A DNA stretch of 12,651 nt from Gemmatimonadota bacterium (GTDB lineage Bacteria; Gemmatimonadota; Gemmatimonadetes; Gemmatimonadales; Gemmatimonadaceae). Both the position numbers and the translations under genes were made by a program. Position 1 is the stretch's first letter. Each line of letters opens with the position of its first letter. The stretch is from the NCBI GenBank assembly GCA_003131365.1, contig PKVB01000149.1, forward strand, positions 13,261 through 25,911, in the 5' to 3' direction. The notes under the pieces are model-generated. The model saw only the letters and a program-made list of their open reading frames with translations. It searched no databases and was not told the DNA's origin. This document shows positions 1 through 7,110 of the stretch, in pieces.

Positions 1-372
1 AGTTATTTCGCGATTCTCTGGCGAGCGGGCACGCGACTCGATGATTCGCTGGACGTCGTGGCGGCGCATGGCGTCGGGGGAACCGTAGGTGCGCTGCTGA
101 CGGGAGTTTTTGCCGAGAAGAGCTGGAACGGGATCGCTGACGGAGCGCTGTTCGGCAACATGAGGCAGCTGGGCGTGCAGGGTGTCGCCGTCGTTGCGAC
201 AATCGTCTACAGCGTCGTCGGGACGTTTGTGATTCTCAAGGTGATCGCGCTTGCGTTCAATCTGCGTGCAACGACGAAAGAGGAAGGAGTTGGCCTCGAC
301 GTCACGCAACACGGCGAAGAGGCGTACAGCAGGGGCGAGGGCGCGATTCTCGTCCACGCCGATCGGAGCTGA
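1..372 (+). CDS. amt: Ammonium transporter, C-terminal part (5' end outside window)
   Basis: This is the last 123 codons of an Amt/MtRh/Rh-family ammonium channel, an inner-membrane trimer that takes up ammonium. The reading frame is open from base 1, so the gene is cut by the window edge. The visible part starts with a segment reading DDSLDVVAAHGVGG, the conserved region around the second pore histidine of Amt proteins. It continues with GALLTGVFAEKSWNG, then a final hydrophobic helix (about AVVATIVYSVVGTFVILKVIALAF), then a cytosolic tail containing EEGVGLDVTQHGEEAY, the typical Amt tail that P-II proteins contact. The P-II gene follows after only 2 nt, the standard amt-glnK/glnB arrangement. 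In known systems the P-II protein binds and closes the channel when nitrogen is plentiful. The family call is certain. The missing promoter and N-terminus lie upstream of the window. Confidence 0.95.
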   Translation, partial: SYFAILWRAGTRLDDSLDVVAAHGVGGTVGALLTGVFAEKSWNGIADGALFGNMRQLGVQGVAVVATIVYSVVGTFVILKVIALAFNLRATTKEEGVGLDVTQHGEEAYSRGEGAILVHADRS

Positions 373-374
373 AG

Positions 375-743
375 ATGAAACTCGTCATCGCAATCGTTCG
401 ACCGGAAAAACTCAACGACGTGCTCGAGGCGCTGTACCGCGCTGAAGTCACGGGCCTCACCATCAGCAGAGTGCGCGGCCACGGCGGAGAAACCGAGCAG
501 GTGGAGACGTACCGGGGGATGACGGTGAAGGTCGAGCTGCACGATAAAGTGCGGCTGGAGATTGGAGTCTCCGACTCCTTCGTCGATGCGACGGTGCGCG
601 CGATTCTCTCCGCCGGCGCCACCGGAGAAGTGGGTGACGGCAAAGTGTTCGTGCTTCCCGTCGAGAAGGTCTACCGCATTCGAACCGGCGAAGAAGATCG
701 CTCTGCCGTGACGCCCGTGACTACAGAGGAAAGCGGGGTCTAG
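375..743 (+). CDS. glnB: P-II family nitrogen regulatory protein (GlnB/GlnK type)
   Basis: A 122-residue P-II signal protein, a small trimer that senses ATP/ADP and 2-oxoglutarate and controls Amt, glutamine synthetase and related targets. It starts 2 nt after the amt stop, with a GGAG in the end of amt serving as ribosome binding site. Aligned by eye to E. coli GlnB, the numbering matches without gaps through residue 108. The B-loop T83-G-x-x-G-D-G-K90, the ATP-binding R101 and R103, the 2-oxoglutarate-contacting K58 and the RTGEED signature are all present. The T-loop is different: Y46 is kept but the uridylylated Y51 is valine, and R38-Q39-K40 reads G-E-T. Uridylylation by GlnD at the usual site is therefore not possible, and Mg-2-oxoglutarate binding may be altered. 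From memory, similar T-loops occur in P-II proteins of several non-proteobacterial phyla. The neighbouring amt makes the channel its most likely partner. GlnB versus GlnK cannot be decided. Confidence 0.95.
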   Translation: MKLVIAIVRPEKLNDVLEALYRAEVTGLTISRVRGHGGETEQVETYRGMTVKVELHDKVRLEIGVSDSFVDATVRAILSAGATGEVGDGKVFVLPVEKVYRIRTGEEDRSAVTPVTTEESGV

Positions 744-774
744 GCGAGCCTCTGTTCTTCAGTTGATCCCGCCC

Positions 775-2427
775 TCAGCGATTTAATCTGAACGCGCAGA
801 ACCCGTGCGCCGCAATCGAGTCGAGGGTGACGGATTTCCCGTCGGCCGAAATCATCCCTCCCATGCAACCACCTTCAGGATCCGCGTGGAGCGGCTCGAT
901 CCGATATGGACCACTGCCCGCAACAGCCGACGAAAGCGCAATCCCGAATCGATCAACCGCGTGATCTCCAAAGTTGAGCGCGATCAGGATCGTCTCGTCA
1001 CTCGTAGATCGCACGAACGCGGCGCCGGCGGCATCGCTCGTCGTCGCAATGTCCAGAGTTCCACTACTCAGCGCGGAGTGTACGTTGCGGAAATGAATGA
1101 GACGCCGATAGTGATTGAGCAGTGAAGCCTGATCGTGATCCTGCGCCGCGACGTTTTTCGCAATCCAATCGGGCTGCAAACTTTCCCACGCGGTCCCACT
1201 GCTAAACCCGCCATTCGAGTCCGCGCTCCACTGCATTGGCGTGCGGATCGTCTCGTCGGGCTTCGCTCCGACCATCCCGATCTCTTCGCCGTAGTAGACG
1301 AACGGCAGGCCGGGTAGCATGAGCATCGCGCTCGCAGCGACCCTCGCCTTTGCGGCATCACCGCCAAGCACCGTCATGACACGCGGCTGATCGTGATTGG
1401 TTAGAAAAGATGACCACCGCCCCGCGGGAAAAGTCGCGTTCGCTTCCTGGATCGCCTGGTTGAACGAGGCCGCGCTTCCGGTGCGCGCAGCTTCGACCGT
1501 CGCGCCCGCCACGCCAAACGCGAAGTACGCGTCGAGCTGGTCGGGATAGTACGTGGCGAGAACTTGCGCCGACCCGTCCGACATCTCGCCTATTGTGAAC
1601 GATCCGGGCGCCTCGCTCCGAATCGTGTTTCCGAACTGCCTCAGGACATCGTGAGTGCCGCGCGTGTGCGCCAGCTGGTTGCCGTCTTCCACCAGATACG
1701 GAATCGCATCGAAGCGAAAACCATCCGCGTGCATGTCCTCGAGCCAGTACGCGGCGACCTTCTGCATTTCCTGGAGGACAGCCGGCGTTTCGTAGTTGAG
1801 GTCGGGCATTCCGCCCCAGAAAAGCCCGTAATAGTACTCGTCGCGCACCGGCGATTTGTGCCACACCTCCTGTCCCCATGTTGACGGCTGTTCCGGTTTC
1901 ACGCTCGACCAGCGGTACCAGCTCCGGTACGGACTCGCCGGATCGTGAAGCGCGGATTGAAAAAAGGGATGCTCATTCGACGAGTGGTTCGGAACGAAAT
2001 CCACTATCACGTGAATCCCTCGGCGATGCGCCTCCCGCACGAGCTTCCGGAAATCCTCGTCGCTGCCGTAATGGGGATCGACGTGGTAGTAGTCGGTCAC
2101 GTCGTACCCGTGATAGCTCATGGACTTGTCGATCGGCATCAGCCAGATGCATTTGGCGCCAAGGCTCGCACTGCTGGCCGGATTCCCGTCGTTGATATAG
2201 TCGAGACGGGCGGTGAGCCCGCGCAGATCCCCGATTCCGTCGCCATCGGCGTCCGCAAAGGAGCGGACGAACACCTCGTAGCACACGCCGTCTCGCCACC
2301 AGTGCGTCACGACACCCGGCGCGCCGACCACTCCCGTAGAAACCGCGCTGTTCGCACAGGCGGCCGCGAAACAGGCGGACACAACGACGGCTAGCCGTCT
2401 CGCGAGAGTCAAGCGACTCGTTCGCAT
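775..2427 (-). CDS. GH13 alpha-amylase, predicted lipoprotein
   Basis: A glycoside hydrolase family 13 enzyme expected to cleave alpha-1,4-glucans outside the cytoplasm. I chose the ATG at 2427 (550 residues) because a lipoprotein signal peptide follows at once: two basic stretches, a hydrophobic run, and VSAC ending at Cys19. A GTG 54 nt further upstream would add a polar tail before the signal. An AAGGAG lies upstream of the ATG but about 17 nt away, so the RBS is not ideal. The four GH13 regions are present in order: DFVPNH (143-148), GFRFDAIPY (236-244, nucleophile Asp240), IGEM (acid/base Glu281) and NHDQPR (346 is the third Asp). DGDGIGDLRG near residue 62 and WGQEVWH with FWGGMPDLNY near 185-212 recall the GH13_36-type amylases (for example Halothermothrix AmyA). 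The C-terminal 80 residues form the usual beta-sandwich domain. It converges on the P-II gene with 31 nt between them. Exact substrate (starch, maltodextrin, trehalose-like) is not resolved. Confidence 0.92.
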   Translation of the reverse strand: MRTSRLTLARRLAVVVSACFAAACANSAVSTGVVGAPGVVTHWWRDGVCYEVFVRSFADADGDGIGDLRGLTARLDYINDGNPASSASLGAKCIWLMPIDKSMSYHGYDVTDYYHVDPHYGSDEDFRKLVREAHRRGIHVIVDFVPNHSSNEHPFFQSALHDPASPYRSWYRWSSVKPEQPSTWGQEVWHKSPVRDEYYYGLFWGGMPDLNYETPAVLQEMQKVAAYWLEDMHADGFRFDAIPYLVEDGNQLAHTRGTHDVLRQFGNTIRSEAPGSFTIGEMSDGSAQVLATYYPDQLDAYFAFGVAGATVEAARTGSAASFNQAIQEANATFPAGRWSSFLTNHDQPRVMTVLGGDAAKARVAASAMLMLPGLPFVYYGEEIGMVGAKPDETIRTPMQWSADSNGGFSSGTAWESLQPDWIAKNVAAQDHDQASLLNHYRRLIHFRNVHSALSSGTLDIATTSDAAGAAFVRSTSDETILIALNFGDHAVDRFGIALSSAVAGSGPYRIEPLHADPEGGCMGGMISADGKSVTLDSIAAHGFCAFRLNR

Positions 2428-2631
2428 CGCAAAGGGAGATCCTGCTCCTTCCCTCTCATTCCCTTGAATGTGCCGCCCCACGGTTGGGTTTGTTAGCGTC
2501 TTGACAGCAACCCCATCTTTAGGCTGGCGACCCTTACCCTCTTTGTATTACTGTGAACGCCGGTACCGGGTGTCGCTTTGGACACTCCTTGATCGTGGGT
2601 CGGTCCGACAACGAAATCGACGAGGTATTCT

Positions 2632-3336
2632 TTGGTACGTTCCTGCTTCGTTTCTCTCGCGTTCGTCGCCCTCACCACCGCCTGTTCTCCGGCAAAGCCC
2701 GGGCAAGCTCCGAGCCCCAAGGTGGTTCACGATACCGTCACGGTTCGTGATCCCGAACTGGACAAGCGCGTATCGCGCCTCGAGCTGCAGCTGTTGGCGC
2801 GTGACGCGCAAATCGAGGATCTCCAGACGCGCCTCGAGGACACGCAAGCCGAAGTCGTACGGGCCATGGCAAAGCTGCAATCAGTGGCGAGCCGTGCGCA
2901 GGCGGCATCGGCAATGGCCGAGGCCGAAGTCGCTCTTCAGACGATGAAATCGGGCGCGTCGACTGATCCTCCCGAGGCGGCGCAGGTCGCGAAATTCGTG
3001 CAGCGGAGCGCCACGGAATTCGATAAGGCGAACTATGGGGGCGCGCTCTATCTGGCCAATCAGGCCAAAACGATCGCGTTGGGATACCGCAGGCGCCTCG
3101 GGGTAAACACCGAGGAGGCGCGTCCGGGTGAAACGCTGTTCGCGGTGCCCATCAAACTGAAGACAACGAGTCGGGGGAACGTCCGCGCAGGACCAGGCAC
3201 CAACTTCGCGGTCTCGTTTCTCGCAGAGCCCGGCAGCTCGATCGTCGGCTACTCGTACGCCGATGAATGGGTTCGCATTAGTGATGACACTGGACGAACG
3301 GGCTGGATTCACCAGACCCTCGTCTCGCGACCCTAG
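2632..3336 (+). CDS. Lipoprotein with coiled coil and C-terminal bacterial SH3 domain
   Basis: A 234-residue predicted cell-envelope lipoprotein of unknown role. The start is TTG, supported by a GAGG 6 nt upstream and by the signal peptide it yields: a short basic start, a hydrophobic stretch and LTTAC with Cys18 as lipidation site. After a Pro-rich linker, residues about 42-105 form a heptad-rich coiled coil (LDKRVSRLELQLLARD and onward). Residues about 115-155 form a helical segment with F..Q....F..ANY..AL..A..A spacing, like single-helical-repeat units in envelope proteins. Residues about 170-232 are a bacterial SH3 (SH3b) domain, recognisable by NVRAGPGT, WVRI and GWIHQTLV. SH3b domains usually bind peptidoglycan or peptide ligands. 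A trimeric or dimeric coiled-coil spacer between outer membrane and cell wall is a reasonable inference. It is divergent from the amylase gene; a functional link is unproven. Confidence 0.85.
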   Translation: MVRSCFVSLAFVALTTACSPAKPGQAPSPKVVHDTVTVRDPELDKRVSRLELQLLARDAQIEDLQTRLEDTQAEVVRAMAKLQSVASRAQAASAMAEAEVALQTMKSGASTDPPEAAQVAKFVQRSATEFDKANYGGALYLANQAKTIALGYRRRLGVNTEEARPGETLFAVPIKLKTTSRGNVRAGPGTNFAVSFLAEPGSSIVGYSYADEWVRISDDTGRTGWIHQTLVSRP

Positions 3337-3340
3337 CTAG

Positions 3341-5080
3341 CTACCCTGTCTTCTTGAGTCGGCGCGCGCGCACCGTGCGGTCGCGCCCTTCTCGCTTCGC
3401 CTGATATAGCGCTTCGTCAGCGATGGCGATGATCGCCTCCGCGTCGTCCGCGTCTTCGGGGAAGCTGGCGACGCCGATGCTCAATGTTATTTTCCTTCCA
3501 TTGAACTTCTTGGCCGCCACCCGCGCGCGAATGTGCTCGGCCGTGTCCAGCGCATCGGCGATTGCCGTGTCAGGCAGCACTATTACGAACTCTTCACCAC
3601 CGTAGCGCGCGCAGCAATCGACCTTGCGCGTCGAATCGCGCATGATCTCCGCGATCATCTGCAGCACTTCGTCGCCCGCCGGGTGGCCGAACGCGTCGTT
3701 GTACTGCTTGAAGTGATCGACATCCCCCACCAGGACTGAGAAGAAGTGCTTCCCCTTCTTGAACCGCGCGACTTCGTCGTCGAGACGCTTCATCAACGAA
3801 CGGTGATTCGAGAGGCCGGTGAGACTGTCCGTCGTCGAGAGCAGCTCGAGCTCCTCGTTTTTCTTCTGTAGTGTCTCGTTGATGCGATCGAGCTCGAGTC
3901 GGCCTTCGCGCAGGCGATAGACCATGTGGTTGAACACTTGGGTCAGGTAGCCGATTTCGCCACCGCCCGGAGCTTCTGGGAGGTCCACCGCGAGATCTCC
4001 GGCCGCGACTTCTCCGGCAGCCTTGGTCAGGCGGTCGAGCGGCCGGGAAATTAGGCGTCCGAGTCGGTACGCGGCTAACGTCACGACAGCGAGTAGAAAT
4101 GCGATCACGAGCAGAGCGACGTCGCGGAACCGACGTACCTGCTGGAATGCCGCCTCGCCCGAGATCTCGGAGATCACCAGCCAGTTTACCTGCGGGACGT
4201 ACTCGAGAGTGCCGATGACATCTCGGCCGCCAAAGCTGGTGAAGGCGAACGGAGCGCGGGCGCGCTCTTTCAACTTCTTCATCGTCGGGGGCGGGATGGG
4301 ACTCTTTATCAGCTGCTCGGACATTCGGTCTGAGCTGGCTATCGCGGCGCCCCTCAGGTTGACCAGATGGACCGCGCCTGTGCTATCCGGCGCGAAGGAT
4401 CGAAGGAGCATCTGCACCGGCGCGAGATTCAGCTCCGCCGCGAAAGCGCCGAGGAGACGCCCATCGGCACGCTGCGCGGGAACGGCTACGATCAGCTTGG
4501 CTCTGCCCGACTTCGGATCCCAGTACGCGTCGCCGACGATCTGATTGTCCGATTTCAGGGAACCCTGCCAATCTGCCGGAAGAGGGACCTTCGTCACTTC
4601 ACCCGCGCTGGTGGCGATGACGTTTCCATCCAGATCGAGCACCATGAGCTTCTCGAAGTCGCTGAACCTCTCGTGGAGCGAGACCAGGTAGTCACGAAGC
4701 CGGCCTTGGGTGGGCGAGCCGGGCGTCTTGCCAGCACCATGTTCCAGTGTGATCACCACTTCGTCCGATCCGGCGAAAACGCGCAGATCGTAGAGCCGTT
4801 CCCTCAGCCAGACACCGGTCGCGCGGGCACTCTGTGCGCTGCTGGAGAGAAGATCCTCATCGATCTTCTTCTCGAGCGCGCGACGATTCTGGGTATAGAA
4901 GACGCCAAGCATGGTCCCCGCGGGCAGCAACGCCGCGGCCACCGCGAACGCGAGAATTCTGCTGCGCAGGCTCTCGAGGCGCGGGAAGGGAAGCGGGAAT
5001 TTATGCCGCGCGCGAGGCGTGGTTTGCGCCGCGCTCTGAGGAGCGTCCATGGTTCCGGGTTCTGATGTCGGGAAGGGCAT
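3341..5080 (-). CDS. Membrane diguanylate cyclase: Cache-like sensor, HAMP, GGDEF
   Basis: A 579-residue inner-membrane sensor predicted to make c-di-GMP from two GTP. Order: cytoplasmic Pro/Arg-rich N-terminus (1-40), TM1 about 42-61, periplasmic double-Cache-like sensor about 62-315 (with VLDLDGNVIATS and the W-x-V-I-S-E end typical of dCache), TM2 about 319-338, HAMP 340-393 (RLISRPLDRLTKAAGEVAAGDL), a short coiled coil, then GGDEF 413-570. The catalytic motif is GGEEF (494-498) and the inhibitory site R485-K-V-D488 stands exactly five residues before it, so activity and product inhibition are both expected. The start is uncertain: the first ATG has no close Shine-Dalgarno and TATAAA sits only 2 nt before it, so the ATG at 5050 (residue 11) may be the true start. 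It converges on the SH3 gene with 4 nt between stop codons. The ligand of the sensor cannot be read from the sequence. Confidence 0.93.
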   Translation of the reverse strand: MPFPTSEPGTMDAPQSAAQTTPRARHKFPLPFPRLESLRSRILAFAVAAALLPAGTMLGVFYTQNRRALEKKIDEDLLSSSAQSARATGVWLRERLYDLRVFAGSDEVVITLEHGAGKTPGSPTQGRLRDYLVSLHERFSDFEKLMVLDLDGNVIATSAGEVTKVPLPADWQGSLKSDNQIVGDAYWDPKSGRAKLIVAVPAQRADGRLLGAFAAELNLAPVQMLLRSFAPDSTGAVHLVNLRGAAIASSDRMSEQLIKSPIPPPTMKKLKERARAPFAFTSFGGRDVIGTLEYVPQVNWLVISEISGEAAFQQVRRFRDVALLVIAFLLAVVTLAAYRLGRLISRPLDRLTKAAGEVAAGDLAVDLPEAPGGGEIGYLTQVFNHMVYRLREGRLELDRINETLQKKNEELELLSTTDSLTGLSNHRSLMKRLDDEVARFKKGKHFFSVLVGDVDHFKQYNDAFGHPAGDEVLQMIAEIMRDSTRKVDCCARYGGEEFVIVLPDTAIADALDTAEHIRARVAAKKFNGRKITLSIGVASFPEDADDAEAIIAIADEALYQAKREGRDRTVRARRLKKTG

Positions 5081-5244
5081 CGTTTATAGACGATTGACCT
5101 CTCACCGGGCCACCGAGCCCTTTCCGCGAAGATCACTCGCTCTCAGTAAGTCCACTGTGGAAACATCTGGCGGGATTGCACTCACAAACATGATGCGCAT
5201 TTGCGAACCGCAGGAAATCAGGTAGCTAACGACTCAGCAATGAT

Positions 5245-5910
5245 TTACGACGCCAAGCGATTGATGTCGGCCATCTCCAGGATGGGTCCCGAGTATCCGC
5301 GTCGCGCGACTGTCAGCATAGCCCGCCCGAGCCGTTCGGTCGTGGTAATCATTGTCGGCGCGACTCGCCTCAGTATGGGGTAGAGCGGCCTGAGCCCAAG
5401 ATACATCGCGTTGTACCACCGCGTCGCCGACCGAATTCCGTGCAGCGGCATGACGGCGCCAGGTCGAAACATGTACGCCGCTTTGAACGGTAGCGACAGC
5501 AGCGCGTTCTCGGTCCGTCCCTTTACTCGCGCCCACATCGCGCGGCCTCGCTCGCTGCTGTCAGTGCCCGCGCCCGACACATAGATGAAAGTCAAACCGG
5601 GACTCGTCCGCACGAGGGTTTTGGCTACGCTCGTCGTCAGATCGTACGTCACGCGCGTGTACTGCTCTTCGGTCATGCCGAGCACTGAGACGCCGAGGCA
5701 GAAAAAGCAGGCGTCAAAACCGGTTAGTTGCGGCTCGAGAGGAGCAAGGTTCGCGAGATCCGGGCAAACAAGCTCGCTGAGTTTTGCATGCTTCTGCCCG
5801 GTTGGCCGGCGGCCAACGGTGACTACTCTCGCCACGTCAGAATCGATCAGGCACTCGCGGAGAACGCCCTGACCGATCATTCCCGTCGCGCCAAAAAGGA
5901 GGACTCTCAC
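5245..5910 (-). CDS. NAD(P)-binding Rossmann-fold protein (atypical SDR / epimerase-like)
   Basis: A 221-residue NAD(P)-binding protein of the atypical short-chain dehydrogenase group (NAD-dependent epimerase / HTATIP2-like). The start is the GTG at 5910, because the Rossmann motif GATGMIG follows at residues 7-13 and the longer frame upstream only runs through the carbonic anhydrase gene. A GGAG lies about 11 nt before the GTG. The GTG overlaps the TGA of the carbonic anhydrase gene (GTGA), so the two are probably translated together. VSGAG at 111-115 matches the strand-5 region, and VKGRTENAL at 129-137 carries the position of the SDR lysine (K130). The usual catalytic tyrosine four residues earlier is Trp126, so classical SDR reduction is doubtful. 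A cofactor-binding sensor or electron-transfer role is as likely. Substrate unknown. Confidence 0.85.
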   Translation of the reverse strand: MRVLLFGATGMIGQGVLRECLIDSDVARVVTVGRRPTGQKHAKLSELVCPDLANLAPLEPQLTGFDACFFCLGVSVLGMTEEQYTRVTYDLTTSVAKTLVRTSPGLTFIYVSGAGTDSSERGRAMWARVKGRTENALLSLPFKAAYMFRPGAVMPLHGIRSATRWYNAMYLGLRPLYPILRRVAPTMITTTERLGRAMLTVARRGYSGPILEMADINRLAS

Positions 5911-6521
5911 GACTCGAAGAACTCCACCATGCCCGTTTCCAGTGAATACTCGGCGCCAACGACGAGCAACCCTTCGCGCTGGATCAGTTCCTCGAGCACC
6001 TGAGAGCCATGCCGCAGGTGATCTACGGAAGCGCGGATGTTCGCTCGAACTGCCTCTCTGACCAAGGCGTCCGAATCGTTCCTGAGCTCGGTATGCAAGA
6101 GGCTCTCGACCGACGGTCGCAACCGGTCGACGATCGCCCGCAGGTTGTGCGACTGATTTTCTGTCGGAGTGCGCAGCTCTTCGAGGGTTGCCAGAATCGC
6201 CCCGCACTGCGAGTGGCCGAGGACGACTACGAGTCGAGTGAAGTAGCGCGCCGCGGAAAATTCGACGCTGCCGACCTGGGAGGGAGCGACGATGTTGCCG
6301 GCGACGCGAATTACGAACAGGTCCCCGAGGCCCTGATCGAACACGATCTCCGCCGGAACGCGCGAATCAGAGCAGCCGAGGATGATAGCGAAGGGCTGTT
6401 GGCCGGCCGCAAGCTCGACGCGTCGAGTGTGGCTTACGAACGCTTCCGAGCCGCGCACGTTGGCGGCGAATCTGAGATTGCCTTCCCGCAGGCGTTGGAG
6501 CGCTTCGCGCGCAGGAATCAT
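5907..6521 (-). CDS. Beta-class carbonic anhydrase
   Basis: A 204-residue cytoplasmic zinc enzyme that interconverts CO2 and bicarbonate. The zinc ligands and catalytic dyad are visible: C50-S-D52-S-R54, and H103-S-Q-C106, with the usual RVAGN (72-76) and SVEFSA between them. Length and spacing are normal for bacterial beta-carbonic anhydrases. The ATG at 6521 gives the family's usual start (PAREALQRLREGNLRF); upstream only a weak GAGCGG is present. It is the first gene of a two-gene unit with the NAD(P)-binding protein, overlapped by 4 nt. The leader contains two hairpins that cannot form together, described separately. No SulP-type transporter is next to it, so a role in supplying bicarbonate for carboxylation or in pH balance is inferred only from the family. 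Confidence 0.96.
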   Translation of the reverse strand: MIPAREALQRLREGNLRFAANVRGSEAFVSHTRRVELAAGQQPFAIILGCSDSRVPAEIVFDQGLGDLFVIRVAGNIVAPSQVGSVEFSAARYFTRLVVVLGHSQCGAILATLEELRTPTENQSHNLRAIVDRLRPSVESLLHTELRNDSDALVREAVRANIRASVDHLRHGSQVLEELIQREGLLVVGAEYSLETGMVEFFES

Positions 6522-6868
6522 CGATTATCCGCTCTTGCTGCCATCGTCCGTCGCGGCGAAAAGCCGCGGAGCGATTCCCGCGGCTTGATCACCGGCCTCA
6601 GTGGGTGCCGGTGTTGGAGTTCCCGCGGGCGGCAGGGGCTGATGAAATGCATGCGGGATTCCAATTAGGCGTTTTCGAGCGCTCCGACAACCAGGGTCGT
6701 TGGTTGACCAGCGCTGGGGTCCTTTGCAAGCACCGTACGAGCGTGGTAGGTGAAGCGTGAGACTCAGACATCACTTGCTCGCGCACAGCTACCGCAACAT
6801 TTCGGCTGCCGTTTGGAGACGCCGCGGATTCCATCGATGAAAAGGCAATGAAATCACTCAATCGATCT
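6522..6868. other. Gap without a convincing gene, upstream of carbonic anhydrase
   Basis: About 350 bp between the second small membrane protein and carbonic anhydrase, both on the minus strand. A 101-codon TTG-started frame crosses it on the minus strand, but it is Ser/Pro/Arg-rich, resembles no family I know, and has no ribosome binding site. I see no clear terminator for the upstream operon and only a weak promoter candidate for carbonic anhydrase (TTGTCG at minus 6702-6697 region with TAATTG 17 nt on). The end nearest the carbonic anhydrase start holds GC-rich inverted repeats and a CCCGCGGG palindrome at 6622-6629. The region is likely the long leader or promoter region of the carbonic anhydrase gene. 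Confidence 0.5.
6552..6584 (-). promoter_or_regulatory. Overlapping alternative hairpins in the carbonic anhydrase leader
   Basis: Segment 6563-6569 (GCCGCGG on plus) can pair with 6578-6584 (CCGCGGC; 7 bp, 8-nt loop), and its first six bases can instead pair with 6552-6557 (CGCGGC; 6 bp, 5-nt loop GAAAA). The two stems share one arm and exclude each other. They end about 30 nt before the carbonic anhydrase ATG, within the expected mRNA leader. This layout resembles a switchable attenuator, but GC-rich DNA can give such pairs by chance and no U-tract follows. Confidence 0.3.
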
Positions 6869-7090
6869 CTATCTTCCACCGCCGCGACGCAGACGACCGC
6901 CAAGCGTCGCTGCCCACAAGTTCAAGCCAATCGACAAACCAATCAGGACTCCGCGCATTGCATCGATTGCGTCTGGTCCGAGATTGCCGGTCACCGGCAC
7001 GAACCTGGGCCACACAAGGGCGGGTACCAGAAACGCCATGCCCATCATCATGATCTGTTTTGGATCCTTCGCCTGATTTCTGAAAATCAT
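6869..7090 (-). CDS. Small two-pass membrane protein
   Basis: A 73-residue hydrophobic protein of unknown function. I chose the ATG at 7090 because GGAG stands 8 nt before it; a TTG at 7114 overlapping the previous stop (TTGA) is an alternative that would add eight residues. Two membrane helices are predicted: about 13-31 (IMMMGMAFLVPALVWPRF) and about 44-63 (MRGVLIGLSIGLNLWAA), joined by a short loop with P-V-T-G-N-L-G-P-D. The C-terminus is Arg/Gly-rich (GGRLRRGGGR) and by the positive-inside rule would be cytoplasmic, giving both ends inside. It is the third gene of the XRE regulator operon, starting 20 nt after the previous stop. No family recognised. Role is inferred only as a membrane partner of its neighbour. 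Confidence 0.7.
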   Translation of the reverse strand: MIFRNQAKDPKQIMMMGMAFLVPALVWPRFVPVTGNLGPDAIDAMRGVLIGLSIGLNLWAATLGGRLRRGGGR

Positions 7091-7110
7091 TTTGAGCTCT
7101 CCATTGGGGT

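Noticed and set aside
744..774. Search for a terminator between the convergent P-II and amylase genes
   Set aside because: Only AGG/CCT over a 4-nt loop can pair; nothing that supports a terminator.
2501..2506. Perfect TTGACA on plus strand in the divergent region
   Set aside because: No acceptable -10 box 16-18 nt downstream (CTGGCG at the right distance).
4367..5065. 232-codon plus-strand frame antisense to the membrane diguanylate cyclase
   Set aside because: Lies opposite the sensor region of a clear gene, Arg/Glu-rich without known motifs.
6598..6903. 101-codon minus-strand frame in the gap before carbonic anhydrase
   Set aside because: TTG start without ribosome binding site, overlaps the end of the small membrane protein gene, biased Ser/Pro/Arg composition, no recognisable domain.
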